A stretch of DNA of 7,179 bases from an uncultured Psychrobacillus sp. (GCA_934234185.1 CAKQHO010000144.1:1-7179), one strand, 5' to 3'; shown: positions 1 to 6,298, counted from the first letter of the stretch. The notes: generated by a model not told the origin, from the sequence alone. A program made the numbers and translations.

Positions 1-549
1 TTGCAACACCACCAAGTAATTAATAAACTTCCCTTTAAAAACGTAGTAGTATTCTCAAACAAAAAAACAATCATCCATACCAAAAAAGCTAATAAAGAAA
101 TTACAGATATAATTGTTCGCGCTGATAATCTAATCGATTTTATAAAAAAAGAGTTAGGGAAACCCTCCCCTGTTTTGTTGCTTGATAATCGCATGGCAGA
201 AATAAGTAATTTCCTTTTAGAAAACCACTCTGATTTAATAGAAGTAGCTCCTGATAACCTGGAAGCCAAATTTATGGAAGATTCAACCACTGTAGAAGTC
301 CCTGAAGAAAAGAATATGATTTCCAGGGAACAACTCGAGAATATCTTAAAAGAATTTCGACTAACTAAGGCAAATACTCTTGGCGCTAAGGCTTTTCATA
401 TCTTTACCAATAAAACGTTAGATCACTTATTAGATATACAGCCCACATCACTCAATGACTTATTAAATGTACCTGGTATAGGTCCTGCAAAATCTAATGA
501 TTTCGGTGAGGAGCTCATAGCCATTTTCCAAGCAAATAAAATTATGTAG
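1..549 (+). CDS. NERD-HRDC domain protein, 3' part (5'-truncated by window edge)
   Basis: The frame is open from the first base and ends at TAG 547-549, giving 182 visible residues. The first codon is TTG, but no ribosome binding site can be seen, so I read it as internal and the gene as cut by the window edge. Residues 106-177 look like an HRDC domain, a helical nucleic-acid-binding module known from RecQ helicases and RNase D. The ISREQLENILKEFR helix starts it, and the helix-hairpin-like VPGIGPAKSNDFGEEL motif (157-172) closes it. Residues about 13-50 (VVVFSN, then an IIVRADNLIDFIKK stretch) resemble the C-terminal end of a NERD (nuclease-related) domain, and NERD followed by HRDC is a recurrent Bacillota architecture. 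A DNA-processing role is inferred from domains only. The catalytic part of NERD would lie upstream and cannot be inspected. An intrinsic terminator follows five bases after the stop. Confidence 0.75.
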   Translation: MQHHQVINKLPFKNVVVFSNKKTIIHTKKANKEITDIIVRADNLIDFIKKELGKPSPVLLLDNRMAEISNFLLENHSDLIEVAPDNLEAKFMEDSTTVEVPEEKNMISREQLENILKEFRLTKANTLGAKAFHIFTNKTLDHLLDIQPTSLNDLLNVPGIGPAKSNDFGEELIAIFQANKIM

Positions 550-553
550 CCGT

Positions 554-583
554 AACTCTGCTTGCAACTGAGCAGAGTTTTTT
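554..583 (+). terminator. Intrinsic terminator of the NERD-HRDC gene
   Basis: A perfect 9-bp stem, AACTCTGCT (554-562) with AGCAGAGTT (571-579), encloses an 8-nt loop. The right arm runs into six T residues (578-583). It begins five bases after the stop codon at 549, the normal placing of a Rho-independent terminator. Confidence 0.85.
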
Positions 584-594
584 AAAGGCTCTGT

Positions 595-640
595 TAAAGT
601 CAAACGAAACTTCCAACTTATGGAAGTTTCGTTTACTTTA
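595..640. repeat. Long near-perfect hairpin inside the IS-remnant end
   Basis: AAACGAAACTTCCA (602-615) pairs perfectly with TGGAAGTTTCGTTT (621-634) around a 5-nt loop. The stem continues past a single bulged C (601) with TAAAGT (595-600) against ACTTTA (635-640), giving 20 bp in total. It overlaps the GGCTCTGTTAAAG end and lies just beyond the terminator at 554-583. There is no strong T-tract on either side, so I do not call it an intrinsic terminator. It could be a subterminal transposase-binding palindrome or a folded RNA protecting the IS against read-through. Confidence 0.7.
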
Positions 641-739
641 TTGCCTTATTATATTAATGCACCCAATAGTTTAAGAAGTACTTTTTACATTCTGTTTCTT
701 GCTCTAAAAAACACCATAAATAAAAGATAGTCCATGCTA

Positions 740-985
740 TTAGACGTGAGTGACGTTACCAATCAACTCTGCTAATTTACGAAGAGAATAACCTTCTAAC
801 ATACATTCTATGAACTTCAACCAATGATTGAGATGATGGGTTCGATATAAAGCCGTGCTGGTGAGGTCGGTGAATGTTATTTTACAAACCTTATAGGGAT
901 AACGTTGCTTCTTCATTTCATCACCATCTACGATAGTAGAATATTTTCCCCATTTGCTTGTCGGGGCAGAGATAGGCGCTTGCAC
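740..985 (-). pseudogene. IS1595-family transposase fragment (N-terminal part only)
   Basis: The minus-strand frame gives 81 residues beginning at a GTG codon. No credible ribosome binding site was identified, and the frame is open upstream to a stop at 1007-1009. Residues from about SKWGKYST onward resemble the N-terminal part of IS1595-type transposases: a zinc-ribbon region followed by the characteristic TFTDLTST-LYRTHHL-NHW-KFIECMLEGYSLRKLAELIGNVTHV block. The zinc ribbon is damaged. Where a CxxC pair is expected after the lysine/arginine-rich turn the sequence is RYPYKVCK, so the first cysteine is tyrosine. The expected CPxC upstream is also absent (APISAPTS). The frame stops right after the GNVTHV block. 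A TIFYLWCFLEQ stretch in another frame just downstream may be the frameshifted continuation of the usual FYWRHK segment. The DDE catalytic domain is missing, so this is a dead fragment of a normally about 300-residue protein. Confidence 0.7.
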
Positions 986-995
986 TTTTCTTATG

Positions 996-1024
996 CAATA
1001 CTCTCCTCACCTCTCGCATATAAT
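996..1024 (+). promoter_or_regulatory. Predicted SigE-type sporulation promoter of the SleL-like gene
   Basis: CATATAAT at 1017-1024 differs at one position from the SigE -10 form CATACAAT. Fourteen bases upstream, CAATACT (996-1002) resembles the SigE -35 element (KMATATT). The predicted start near 1031 leaves a short leader before the AAAGGAG site at 1042-1048. The -10 also contains TATAAT, but I see no TTGACA-like hexamer 16-18 bp upstream, which argues against a plain SigA promoter. SigE control agrees with the known mother-cell expression of sleL/yaaH in Bacillus. This is an inference from motif and context. Confidence 0.45.
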
Positions 1025-1055
1025 AGCATCAACATGTGTAAAAAGGAGCGAATAT

Positions 1056-2468
1056 ATGATTGTTTATGTCGTGAAGGTAGGAGATACATTGAGCAATATC
1101 GCATATAGTTACCAGGTAACTATGCAGGCAATTCAACAGATCAATCAGCTTCCAAATCCAAATAAGCTATTAGTTGGTCAAGCGATTATTATTCCTATAC
1201 CAGGTACATACCATACCGTTTCCTCTGGAGAAACGCTTTCGTCAATCGCACAAACCTATGGTATTTCGGTGGATTCTATGATAAAAGCTAATCGAATTAT
1301 CGATGAAAACAAACTTTCTGTTGGAAACCGGCTTTATGTCCCGCCTATTGTCCATGTAGTGCAGGCCGGTCAGACTCTTGAGCAAATCGCTAAGTTATAT
1401 AACACAACCACGCAAGCAATTATAGATAAAAATCATCTCACCATTCCAAATCGTCTCTATATAGGGGCCTCCTTAATTATCCCACGACCAAAGCCTGAAA
1501 TTGAAGTGAACGGATATACGTATGAAAGAGACAAAGATGCGGCTGAATCTATAGCAGAGCATGGTCCTCTTTTAACCTATTTAAGTCCATTCGCGTACAA
1601 GCTTACAGAAAACGGTAATCTTGAACCCTTCCCAGACAAGCTAATGCTTGAAGAGGCCAGAAATGAACACATTACCCCGCTACTCGTTATTACCAATTTT
1701 ACATCAACAGAAAAAGGCTCCAACTTGATGCATGTAATATTTTCAAGCAAAGTGCTACAAGACAAAATCCTTAATGAAGCAGAGGAACTAATGAAGGAAA
1801 AGGGCTACAAAGGCCTGAACATTGATTTCGAAAATGTATTACCAGAAGATAGAGAAGCGTATAATTCATTTCTACAATTAGCAGTAGACCGATTACATCC
1901 ACTTGGTTATTCCGTATCTACAGCACTTGCCCCAAAGTATAGAAGTGACCAGCCAGGACTTCTATATGAAGCCCATGACTACAAAACACATGGAGAAATT
2001 GTAAACTTTATTATTTTGATGACCTATGAGTGGGGATGGAGAGGTGCGCCACCCCAAGCAATATCTCCAATAACCGAAATGAGAAAGGTAGTAGAATATG
2101 CACTCTCCGAAGTGCCAGCCGACAAACTATTTTTAGGCTTTCAAATTTATGCAAGAGACTGGAAGATACCATTTGAGCAAGGACAATATGCAGAAACCTT
2201 CAGCCCTCAAGAAGCCATTCGTCTCGCTACCATCTATAACGTTGCTATTCAGTATGACACAGTAGCGGAAGCTCCCTACTTCCACTACACTGACGAAAGT
2301 GGTCAACAGCACGAGGTCTGGTTCGAAGACGCACGTAGTGCCCAAGCCAAATTCCAAATGGTCAAAGAATATAACTTACGTGGCATCAGCTATTGGGCAC
2401 TAGGCTACCCATACCCCCAAAACTGGGCCCTACTATATGATAATTTTACGGTGAAAAAAATGAGATAG
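1056..2468 (+). CDS. sleL: SleL/YaaH-type spore cortex N-acetylglucosaminidase (3x LysM + GH18)
   Basis: This 470-residue protein begins at ATG 1056, seven bases after AAAGGAG (1042-1048). A longer in-frame start at 954 would run through IS-remnant sequence and lacks this site. Three LysM peptidoglycan-binding domains occupy residues about 2-47, 51-96 and 98-143, each with a GDTL/GETL/GQTL-type turn and ending in an IIP or YVP strand. A GH18 domain fills about 150-465. GLNIDFEN (253-260) is its active-site strand with Glu259 as the predicted proton donor, and LMTYEWGW (321-328) and GISYWALGYPYPQNW (443-457) are typical of the SleL branch. SleL-type enzymes cleave cortex fragments made by lytic enzymes during spore germination. 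There is no signal peptide, consistent with deposition on the forespore from the mother cell. Bacillus SleL/YaaH has two LysM domains, so the third is an extension. A paralogue such as YdhD cannot be excluded. Confidence 0.85.
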   Translation: MIVYVVKVGDTLSNIAYSYQVTMQAIQQINQLPNPNKLLVGQAIIIPIPGTYHTVSSGETLSSIAQTYGISVDSMIKANRIIDENKLSVGNRLYVPPIVHVVQAGQTLEQIAKLYNTTTQAIIDKNHLTIPNRLYIGASLIIPRPKPEIEVNGYTYERDKDAAESIAEHGPLLTYLSPFAYKLTENGNLEPFPDKLMLEEARNEHITPLLVITNFTSTEKGSNLMHVIFSSKVLQDKILNEAEELMKEKGYKGLNIDFENVLPEDREAYNSFLQLAVDRLHPLGYSVSTALAPKYRSDQPGLLYEAHDYKTHGEIVNFIILMTYEWGWRGAPPQAISPITEMRKVVEYALSEVPADKLFLGFQIYARDWKIPFEQGQYAETFSPQEAIRLATIYNVAIQYDTVAEAPYFHYTDESGQQHEVWFEDARSAQAKFQMVKEYNLRGISYWALGYPYPQNWALLYDNFTVKKMR

Positions 2469-2556
2469 ATTTCACCCTTAGTTGATTATTTGGTGAACTA
2501 CTGTAACTTATTGTTTGGCTGGAAGAAGATGACTTACAAGTAATTGGTGTCGGACT

Positions 2557-2814
2557 GCAAGTAAGCGACTAGTGAAAGCAAGTATTTGATTGAAAAGCGC
2601 AAGTAATGGTTTTTATTTTCCATTTAAGAGAGGTTTTTTAACCTAAGATTTTGCTTAGTCGCTTTCGTATTCACTTTGCTCCCTAAATTTAGTCACTTAA
2701 CGGAAATTTACTGGAAATTAATAGCTGGTGATGGCTCAAGATCTAGTCAGCTGCCAGGTGTAAGTAGACGTTTTGCAATATTTTTACGGTTTGCCGCAAA
2801 TAATTGGTATCCAA
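2557..2814. repeat. Long direct repeat, copy 1
   Basis: From GCAAGTAAGCGACTAG to GGTATCCAA this block matches 3104-3359 almost base for base, with the offset drifting from 547 to 545 through small indels. It holds the GCAAGTA 21-mers, the AT-rich linker with a small AGGTT/AACCT hairpin (2631-2644), an inverted TTAGTCGCTTTCGTATTCACT unit at 2655, and a non-periodic section (about 2690-2774) beginning CACTTAACGGAAATTTACTGG. Confidence 0.85.
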
Positions 2815-2940
2815 GTGCAAGTAAACGGAGATTAACCGCAAGTAAGCAACTAGTGAGTGCAAGTATTTCATTAAAAAGCGCAAGTAATGGTTTTTATTTC
2901 CATTTAAGAAAGTTTTTTTGATCTAATACTTTGCTTAGTA
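2796..2940. repeat. Third partial copy of the GCAAGTA block
   Basis: This block matches 3062-3206 at a constant offset of 266 bp: five 21-bp units, the AT-rich linker and the start of the inverted TTAGT series. It is more diverged than the long repeat pair, with AAGCAACTA in place of AAGCGACTA and TTTCATT in place of TTTGATT. It overlaps copy 1 at 2796-2814, which shows that the blocks were shuffled rather than simply duplicated once. Confidence 0.8.
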
Positions 2941-3039
2941 ACTTTTATATTTACTTTAGTCACTTTCATAACCCATTTAGTCACCTTCAAATACACTTTA
3001 GTATCTTTCACATCACGTTTAGTCACCTTCGCATCAAAT
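2935..3039. repeat. Tandem array of five TTAGTCAC-type 21-bp units
   Basis: Five head-to-tail 21-bp units start at 2935, 2956, 2977, 2998 and 3019. Each begins TTAGT (TTAGTCAC in three of the five) followed by CTTTC/CTTTT/CCTTC and then a variable half. On the minus strand they would read as a KVTK-type heptapeptide repeat, but no gene is supported. The flanking blocks show only one such unit (2655-2675 and 3202-3222), so this array is the expanded form. The reverse complement shares GCGACTA-like sequence with the GCAAGTA units. Confidence 0.8.
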
Positions 3040-3103
3040 TGCACGTATTTTAGTAATATGCGCAAATAATTGGTATCCAAGTGCAAGTAAACGGAGATTA
3101 ACC

Positions 3104-3359
3104 GCAAGTAAGCGACTAGTGAAAGCAAGTATTTGATTGAAAAGCGCAAGTAATGGTTTTTATTTTCCATTTTAAAGAGGTTTTTTAAACTAAAATTTAG
3201 TTTAGTCGCTTTCATATTAACTTTGCTCACTAAATTTAGTCACTTAACGGAAATTTACTGGAAATTCATAGCTGGTAAATGCTCAAAATAGTCAGCTGCC
3301 AGGTGTAAGTAGACGTTTTGCAATATTTTTACGGTTTGCCGCAAGTAATTGGTATCCAA
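3104..3359. repeat. Long direct repeat, copy 2, running into the crotonase gene
   Basis: This is the second copy of the 2557-2814 block. Differences include loss of the AGGTT/AACCT hairpin (AACCT has become AAACT). A 19-bp palindrome, TAAACTAAA-A-TTTAGTTTA, is gained at 3186-3204. The right end passes the crotonase stop codon at 3329-3331 and supplies that gene's final codons. Confidence 0.85.
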
Positions 3360-4102
3360 CTGCTAGTAGAGGATACATAGTCTAGTGACTGCTTTAACGT
3401 CATCGTCTGTGATTCTTTTACTACTCTTTTAGTCATTTGAATAACCTCTTGTGCCTTGCTCTTTATTTCCATGCATAAATTTCTAGTAAACTCTTCTAGT
3501 TCTGCTGGGTCCACCACATGGGTTACTAAGTTCCAGTTATATGCCTCTTGTGCCGTTAAAACTTTGCCCGTCCAAAATAATTCAAGTGCACGGTCTAGAC
3601 CAATAATTTTTGGGAGATAATAGCCCCCTCCATCTCCAGGGACTATTCCCGCATTGATATATGTCTCTCCCATTTTCGCTTCAGAAGAAGCAATTCTAAG
3701 ATCACACATTAAAGCCATGTCTAATCCTGCTCCCATTGCATGACCGTTGATCATTGCTATCATAGGTTTATCAATCTCTTCCATCAAAAGAGGAATACGC
3801 TGTATGTTCTTCCAAAGACTATTTTTAACTGCTAGCGGAGTGCTTCGAAAATCTATTGGTTCGTTCGATGACTGTGATAAAAACCCTTCTTTATTTATCA
3901 TCGATTTTACATCGCCTCCCGCACAGAAAGAGCGACCATTTCCAGTTACAATGCCACAATGAATAGAAGGATTGTCCCTAATTTCTAATAATGCCTCTAT
4001 CCACAGGTCAATCATTTCCTTACTAAAGGCGTTCATTTTTTCTTCTCTATTAAGAGTGATATATGCAATGTTATCTTCGATTTTAAACAGTAAGTCCGTC
4101 AT
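3329..4102 (-). CDS. Enoyl-CoA hydratase/isomerase (crotonase) family protein with altered C-terminus
   Basis: This is a 257-residue crotonase-fold protein expected to act on an acyl-CoA in the cytoplasm. SFCAGGDVKSM (58-68) and NGHAMGAGLDMALMCDLR (119-136) form the CoA-binding and oxyanion-hole segments, and NAGIVPGDGGGYYLP (150-164) is the usual following loop. The two glutamates that catalyse hydration in classical enoyl-CoA hydratase align with Asp128 and Tyr148, so another crotonase reaction (isomerase, hydrolase or lyase type) is at least as likely. Residues about 70-100 are longer than in typical members. After SLDYVSS the expected terminal helices (about 20-30 residues with an EDHREG-type motif) are missing, and roughly residues 247-257 are coded by the adjacent repeat. 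ATG 4102 lies inside the CoA-transferase gene (20-bp overlap) and has only a weak ribosome binding site, suggesting translational coupling. The protein may be impaired. Confidence 0.8.
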   Translation of the reverse strand: MTDLLFKIEDNIAYITLNREEKMNAFSKEMIDLWIEALLEIRDNPSIHCGIVTGNGRSFCAGGDVKSMINKEGFLSQSSNEPIDFRSTPLAVKNSLWKNIQRIPLLMEEIDKPMIAMINGHAMGAGLDMALMCDLRIASSEAKMGETYINAGIVPGDGGGYYLPKIIGLDRALELFWTGKVLTAQEAYNWNLVTHVVDPAELEEFTRNLCMEIKSKAQEVIQMTKRVVKESQTMTLKQSLDYVSSTSSWIPITCGKP

Positions 4103-5294
4103 TACTTTGCACCACGCCTTCCTCTAACATAGATTCTATCTGTGATTGGCTATAGCCTAATCCTTCTAATATTTCAACTGAATGTTGTCCTAATAAGTTA
4201 GAGGAAGCTTGTACCTTCACCACAGAACGTGAAAAATGTATCGGTACTTTAATTACCGGCACCTTGCCTAACAGAGGGTGATCCGTGTCTTCAATAACTT
4301 TGTGATCTTTAATAATCTCTGAGTTAACAAGCTCTTTAACTCCCCAAACAGGACCATGTAGAATGTTCTCTTCTTCAAAAATGTCACACCATTCTTGTGT
4401 CGTTTTATCAAGAAACGTTTGATCTAGCGTTTCTCTTAAAACCTCACGATGGCTAACCCGTTTATGATTTGTATCATAGTCTTCTATTAGCAGATCTAGT
4501 CTATCAATTGCTTTACAGAATGGCTCCCAAGCATGATCTGCTTGAGCACCTGCCATGATCCAACCGTCCTTAGTAGGAAACGCTTGATAAGGAACCACTT
4601 GTGAATGCTGGTTTCCCATAGGAATTGGATTTTCCCCCGTTGCAATATATTGACCAAATCTTGTAGATAAGTTGAGAACCATCATATCTAAAAGATTTAG
4701 TTCAATTTTTTGTCCCTCTCCACTTTTTTCTCTTTCATAAAGTGCCGCGGCAATTGCCCCAAAACCTATAAAAGCTGTTGTGTTATCTGCAATCGGAACT
4801 CCTGGCAGGATAGGAGGCGATTTTTTGTCATTTGCAGTCATACTCATGACAGCACCCATACCTTGTATGATTGGGTCCATTCCTGGGCGAAGTTTATATT
4901 TTCCTTCCTCACCAAAGGCAGAAATACTTAGATAGATAATTTTGGGGTTAATTTCTTTCACTTGCTCATAGCCTAACCCCAGTTTCTCCATCACACCGGG
5001 TCTATAGTTTTCAATTATCACATCAGATTCTTTTATCAGTTTTTGTACTACTTGTAATCCAGAATCCTTTTTTAAATCAACAGCAAGACCCTTCTTCCCA
5101 TGGTTATAAGCAATGTATAGGTAGCTCTCCCCTTTTTCAAAGTAAGAGCCAGTATTTCTTACTTGGTCGCCGGTTGGAGGTTCAATTTTTATGACCTCTG
5201 CTCCTAAATCTGATAGTATATTTCCGCAATATGGTGCAGAGAGCCAGTGAGTAAACTCTAAAACTTGCAAGCCATTAAAAACTCCTGCGTTCAA
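4083..5294 (-). CDS. CaiB/BaiF-type class III CoA-transferase
   Basis: This 403-residue protein is full length for the family, whose members move CoA between a carboxylic acid and an acyl-CoA donor through an aspartyl-CoA intermediate. Family landmarks are LQVLEFTHWLSAPYCGNILSDLGAEVIKIEPPTGD split over residues 9-43, then ENYRPGVMEKLGLGYE (95-110), SISAFGEEGKY (123-133) and GVPIADNTTAF (165-175), where Asp170 is the likely catalytic residue. The start codon is TTG (5294-5292), nine bases after AAAGGAG (5310-5304), and I see no suitable ATG nearby. The ribosome binding site overlaps the stop codon of the upstream binding-protein gene, and the 3' end overlaps the crotonase start, so the three genes form a tight operon. 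The role inferred is activation of the acid bound by the upstream receptor. The exact substrate cannot be read from sequence. Confidence 0.9.
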   Translation of the reverse strand: MNAGVFNGLQVLEFTHWLSAPYCGNILSDLGAEVIKIEPPTGDQVRNTGSYFEKGESYLYIAYNHGKKGLAVDLKKDSGLQVVQKLIKESDVIIENYRPGVMEKLGLGYEQVKEINPKIIYLSISAFGEEGKYKLRPGMDPIIQGMGAVMSMTANDKKSPPILPGVPIADNTTAFIGFGAIAAALYEREKSGEGQKIELNLLDMMVLNLSTRFGQYIATGENPIPMGNQHSQVVPYQAFPTKDGWIMAGAQADHAWEPFCKAIDRLDLLIEDYDTNHKRVSHREVLRETLDQTFLDKTTQEWCDIFEEENILHGPVWGVKELVNSEIIKDHKVIEDTDHPLLGKVPVIKVPIHFSRSVVKVQASSNLLGQHSVEILEGLGYSQSQIESMLEEGVVQSNDGLTV

Positions 5295-5308
5295 TGAAAA
5301 CCACTCCT

Positions 5309-6280
5309 TTAATATCCGAGTAAATCACTTACACTCTTTACGTCATCCTCATCCTCTTTCATCATTTCCTTATACTCAGAAGGACTTAAATAATGTACCT
5401 GTAATCCTTGTTTATTCATTTGTTCTATATGCTCAGCCTTTTCCATAGCTTTTTTTAGTGCATTGTTTAAAATCTCTAATTTTTCTTTAGATAAACCAGA
5501 AGGAGCTGCAAGACCTCTTGCCGATCTAAAGATTAAATCTTCATAGCCTAACTCAACAGTAGTAGGAACCTCTTTTAAAAACGGAGATCTTTCTTCAGAG
5601 AACACGGCAATCGCTTCAAGTTGTTGGTTTTCATGTAACTTTACTGCTTCACCAGTTTTTGCTACAAACAAATCCACATGTCCACCTAATACCTGCGTAG
5701 AACCTTCGGCCGCTCCTTTTGTATGCACTGGAGTAATATTTGTTCCGTAATATTCATTCATCTTTAATATCGCCATATGATCATTACTACCATTTCCAGA
5801 AGTAGTGGCTGTCAAATGATTATTTTTCGCATACTCAATCATTTCATCAAAATTTGTAAAGCGAGTTTCACCTTTTTTTATAGCGACAACTCCTGGGTCT
5901 AACACATGGTTAGCGATAAACTGAAAGTTATCTAAACTCTCTTTTCGATTATTTTGTGGGTCGAGATATCCAGTAATGATATTTGGTGAGTTAATATATC
6001 CGATTGTATAGCCATCTGGTTTTGCATAGGCTAAATCTGACCAGGCAACCCAACCAGCACCACCGGGCTTATTTTCAACATTGACTGTAACACCCAGTTC
6101 TTCCTCCAAATATTTTTGTAAAATTCTAGCTCCCGTATCTGTACCGCCCCCAGCGGAGTATGCAACCAACAATGTAATAGGCTTACTTGGATAATCAGTA
6201 GCATTGTCTTCTCCTGAGGCTGCACCGTTACAACCTGCCATTAAAATCATCGCTAATAACAAGATTAAAAACTTTTTCAT
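5309..6280 (-). CDS. Tripartite tricarboxylate transporter (TctC/Bug family) substrate-binding lipoprotein
   Basis: This 323-residue protein starts at ATG 6280, eight bases after AAAGGAGG (6296-6289). The frame is open to another ATG at 6313, but that start lies in the cre-like operator and would bury the signal peptide. Residues 1-17 are a lipoprotein signal (MKKFLILLLAMILMAGC) with Cys17 as the lipidation site, so it should be anchored outside the membrane. YPSKPITLLVAYSAGGGTDTGAR (starting near 41, split here for description into the YPSKPI and AGGGTD parts) and the NKPGGAG motif mark the Bug/TctC fold. The loop around AGGGTD normally binds a carboxylate. Such receptors deliver di-/tricarboxylates or other organic acids to TctA/TctB, neither of which is in the window. 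Clustering with a CoA-transferase and a crotonase suggests a catabolised carboxylic acid. Confidence 0.9.
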   Translation of the reverse strand: MKKFLILLLAMILMAGCNGAASGEDNATDYPSKPITLLVAYSAGGGTDTGARILQKYLEEELGVTVNVENKPGGAGWVAWSDLAYAKPDGYTIGYINSPNIITGYLDPQNNRKESLDNFQFIANHVLDPGVVAIKKGETRFTNFDEMIEYAKNNHLTATTSGNGSNDHMAILKMNEYYGTNITPVHTKGAAEGSTQVLGGHVDLFVAKTGEAVKLHENQQLEAIAVFSEERSPFLKEVPTTVELGYEDLIFRSARGLAAPSGLSKEKLEILNNALKKAMEKAEHIEQMNKQGLQVHYLSPSEYKEMMKEDEDDVKSVSDLLGY

Positions 6281-6298
6281 TTTTCCATCCTCCTTTAA

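Larger units (their letters stand above)
587..1006 (-). mobile_element. Degenerate IS1595-family insertion sequence remnant
   Basis: The remnant is inferred from two parts. The first is an IS-end-like GGCTCTGTTAAAG at 587-599. The second is the minus-strand transposase fragment at 740-985, whose reading direction would place this end downstream of the transposase. Only about 150 bp separate the fragment from that end, far too little for the DDE catalytic domain, so most of the element is deleted internally. I find no matching inverted copy (CTTTAACAGAGCC) near 985-1055, so the other end is lost or diverged and the right boundary given here is only the stop codon upstream of the fragment. The family assignment rests on the transposase fragment. 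The end sequence alone would not settle it. Confidence 0.5.
2536..3370. repeat. Complex 21-bp-period repeat locus between convergent genes
   Basis: The non-coding stretch between the SleL-like gene and the crotonase gene is mostly periodic sequence. Units headed by GCAAGTA (or close variants) recur every 21 bp without slippage. In block A they start at 2536, 2557, 2578 and 2599. In block B they start at 2775, 2796, 2817, 2838, 2859 and 2880. In block C they start at 3062, 3083, 3104, 3125 and 3146. In block D they start at 3341 and 3362. Blocks A, B and C end in an AT-rich stretch (about GGTTTTTATTTTCCATTT) and then pass into TTAGTC-type 21-mers that appear to be inverted relatives. I see no gene: the open frames across it lack ribosome binding sites and code only for repetitive heptapeptides, which a 21-bp period produces automatically. 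From 2469 to 2535 I see nothing definite. Confidence 0.85.

Noticed and set aside
954..1055. 34-residue N-terminal extension of the SleL-like protein
   Set aside because: The region is IS-remnant and promoter sequence. The internal ATG at 1056 has a well-placed AAAGGAG, and the first LysM begins immediately there.
2450..2476. Terminator of the SleL-like gene (GGTGAAA/TTTCACC)
   Set aside because: The 7-bp stem has a 13-nt loop, overlaps the coding end and has no T-tract. No clear intrinsic terminator was found after this gene.
2676..2921. Plus-strand open frame with SASxxxx heptad repeats
   Set aside because: TTG start, no ribosome binding site, entirely repeat-derived, same reason as the minus-strand frame.
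2904..3230. Minus-strand open frame with KVTK-type heptapeptide repeats
   Set aside because: It begins at GTG without a ribosome binding site and lies wholly in the 21-bp repeat locus. A 21-bp period keeps any stop-free frame open, so the repeated peptide is a by-product.
2536..3370. CRISPR array
   Set aside because: Units abut every 21 bp with no conserved 23-47 bp repeat separated by unique spacers, and no cas genes are present.
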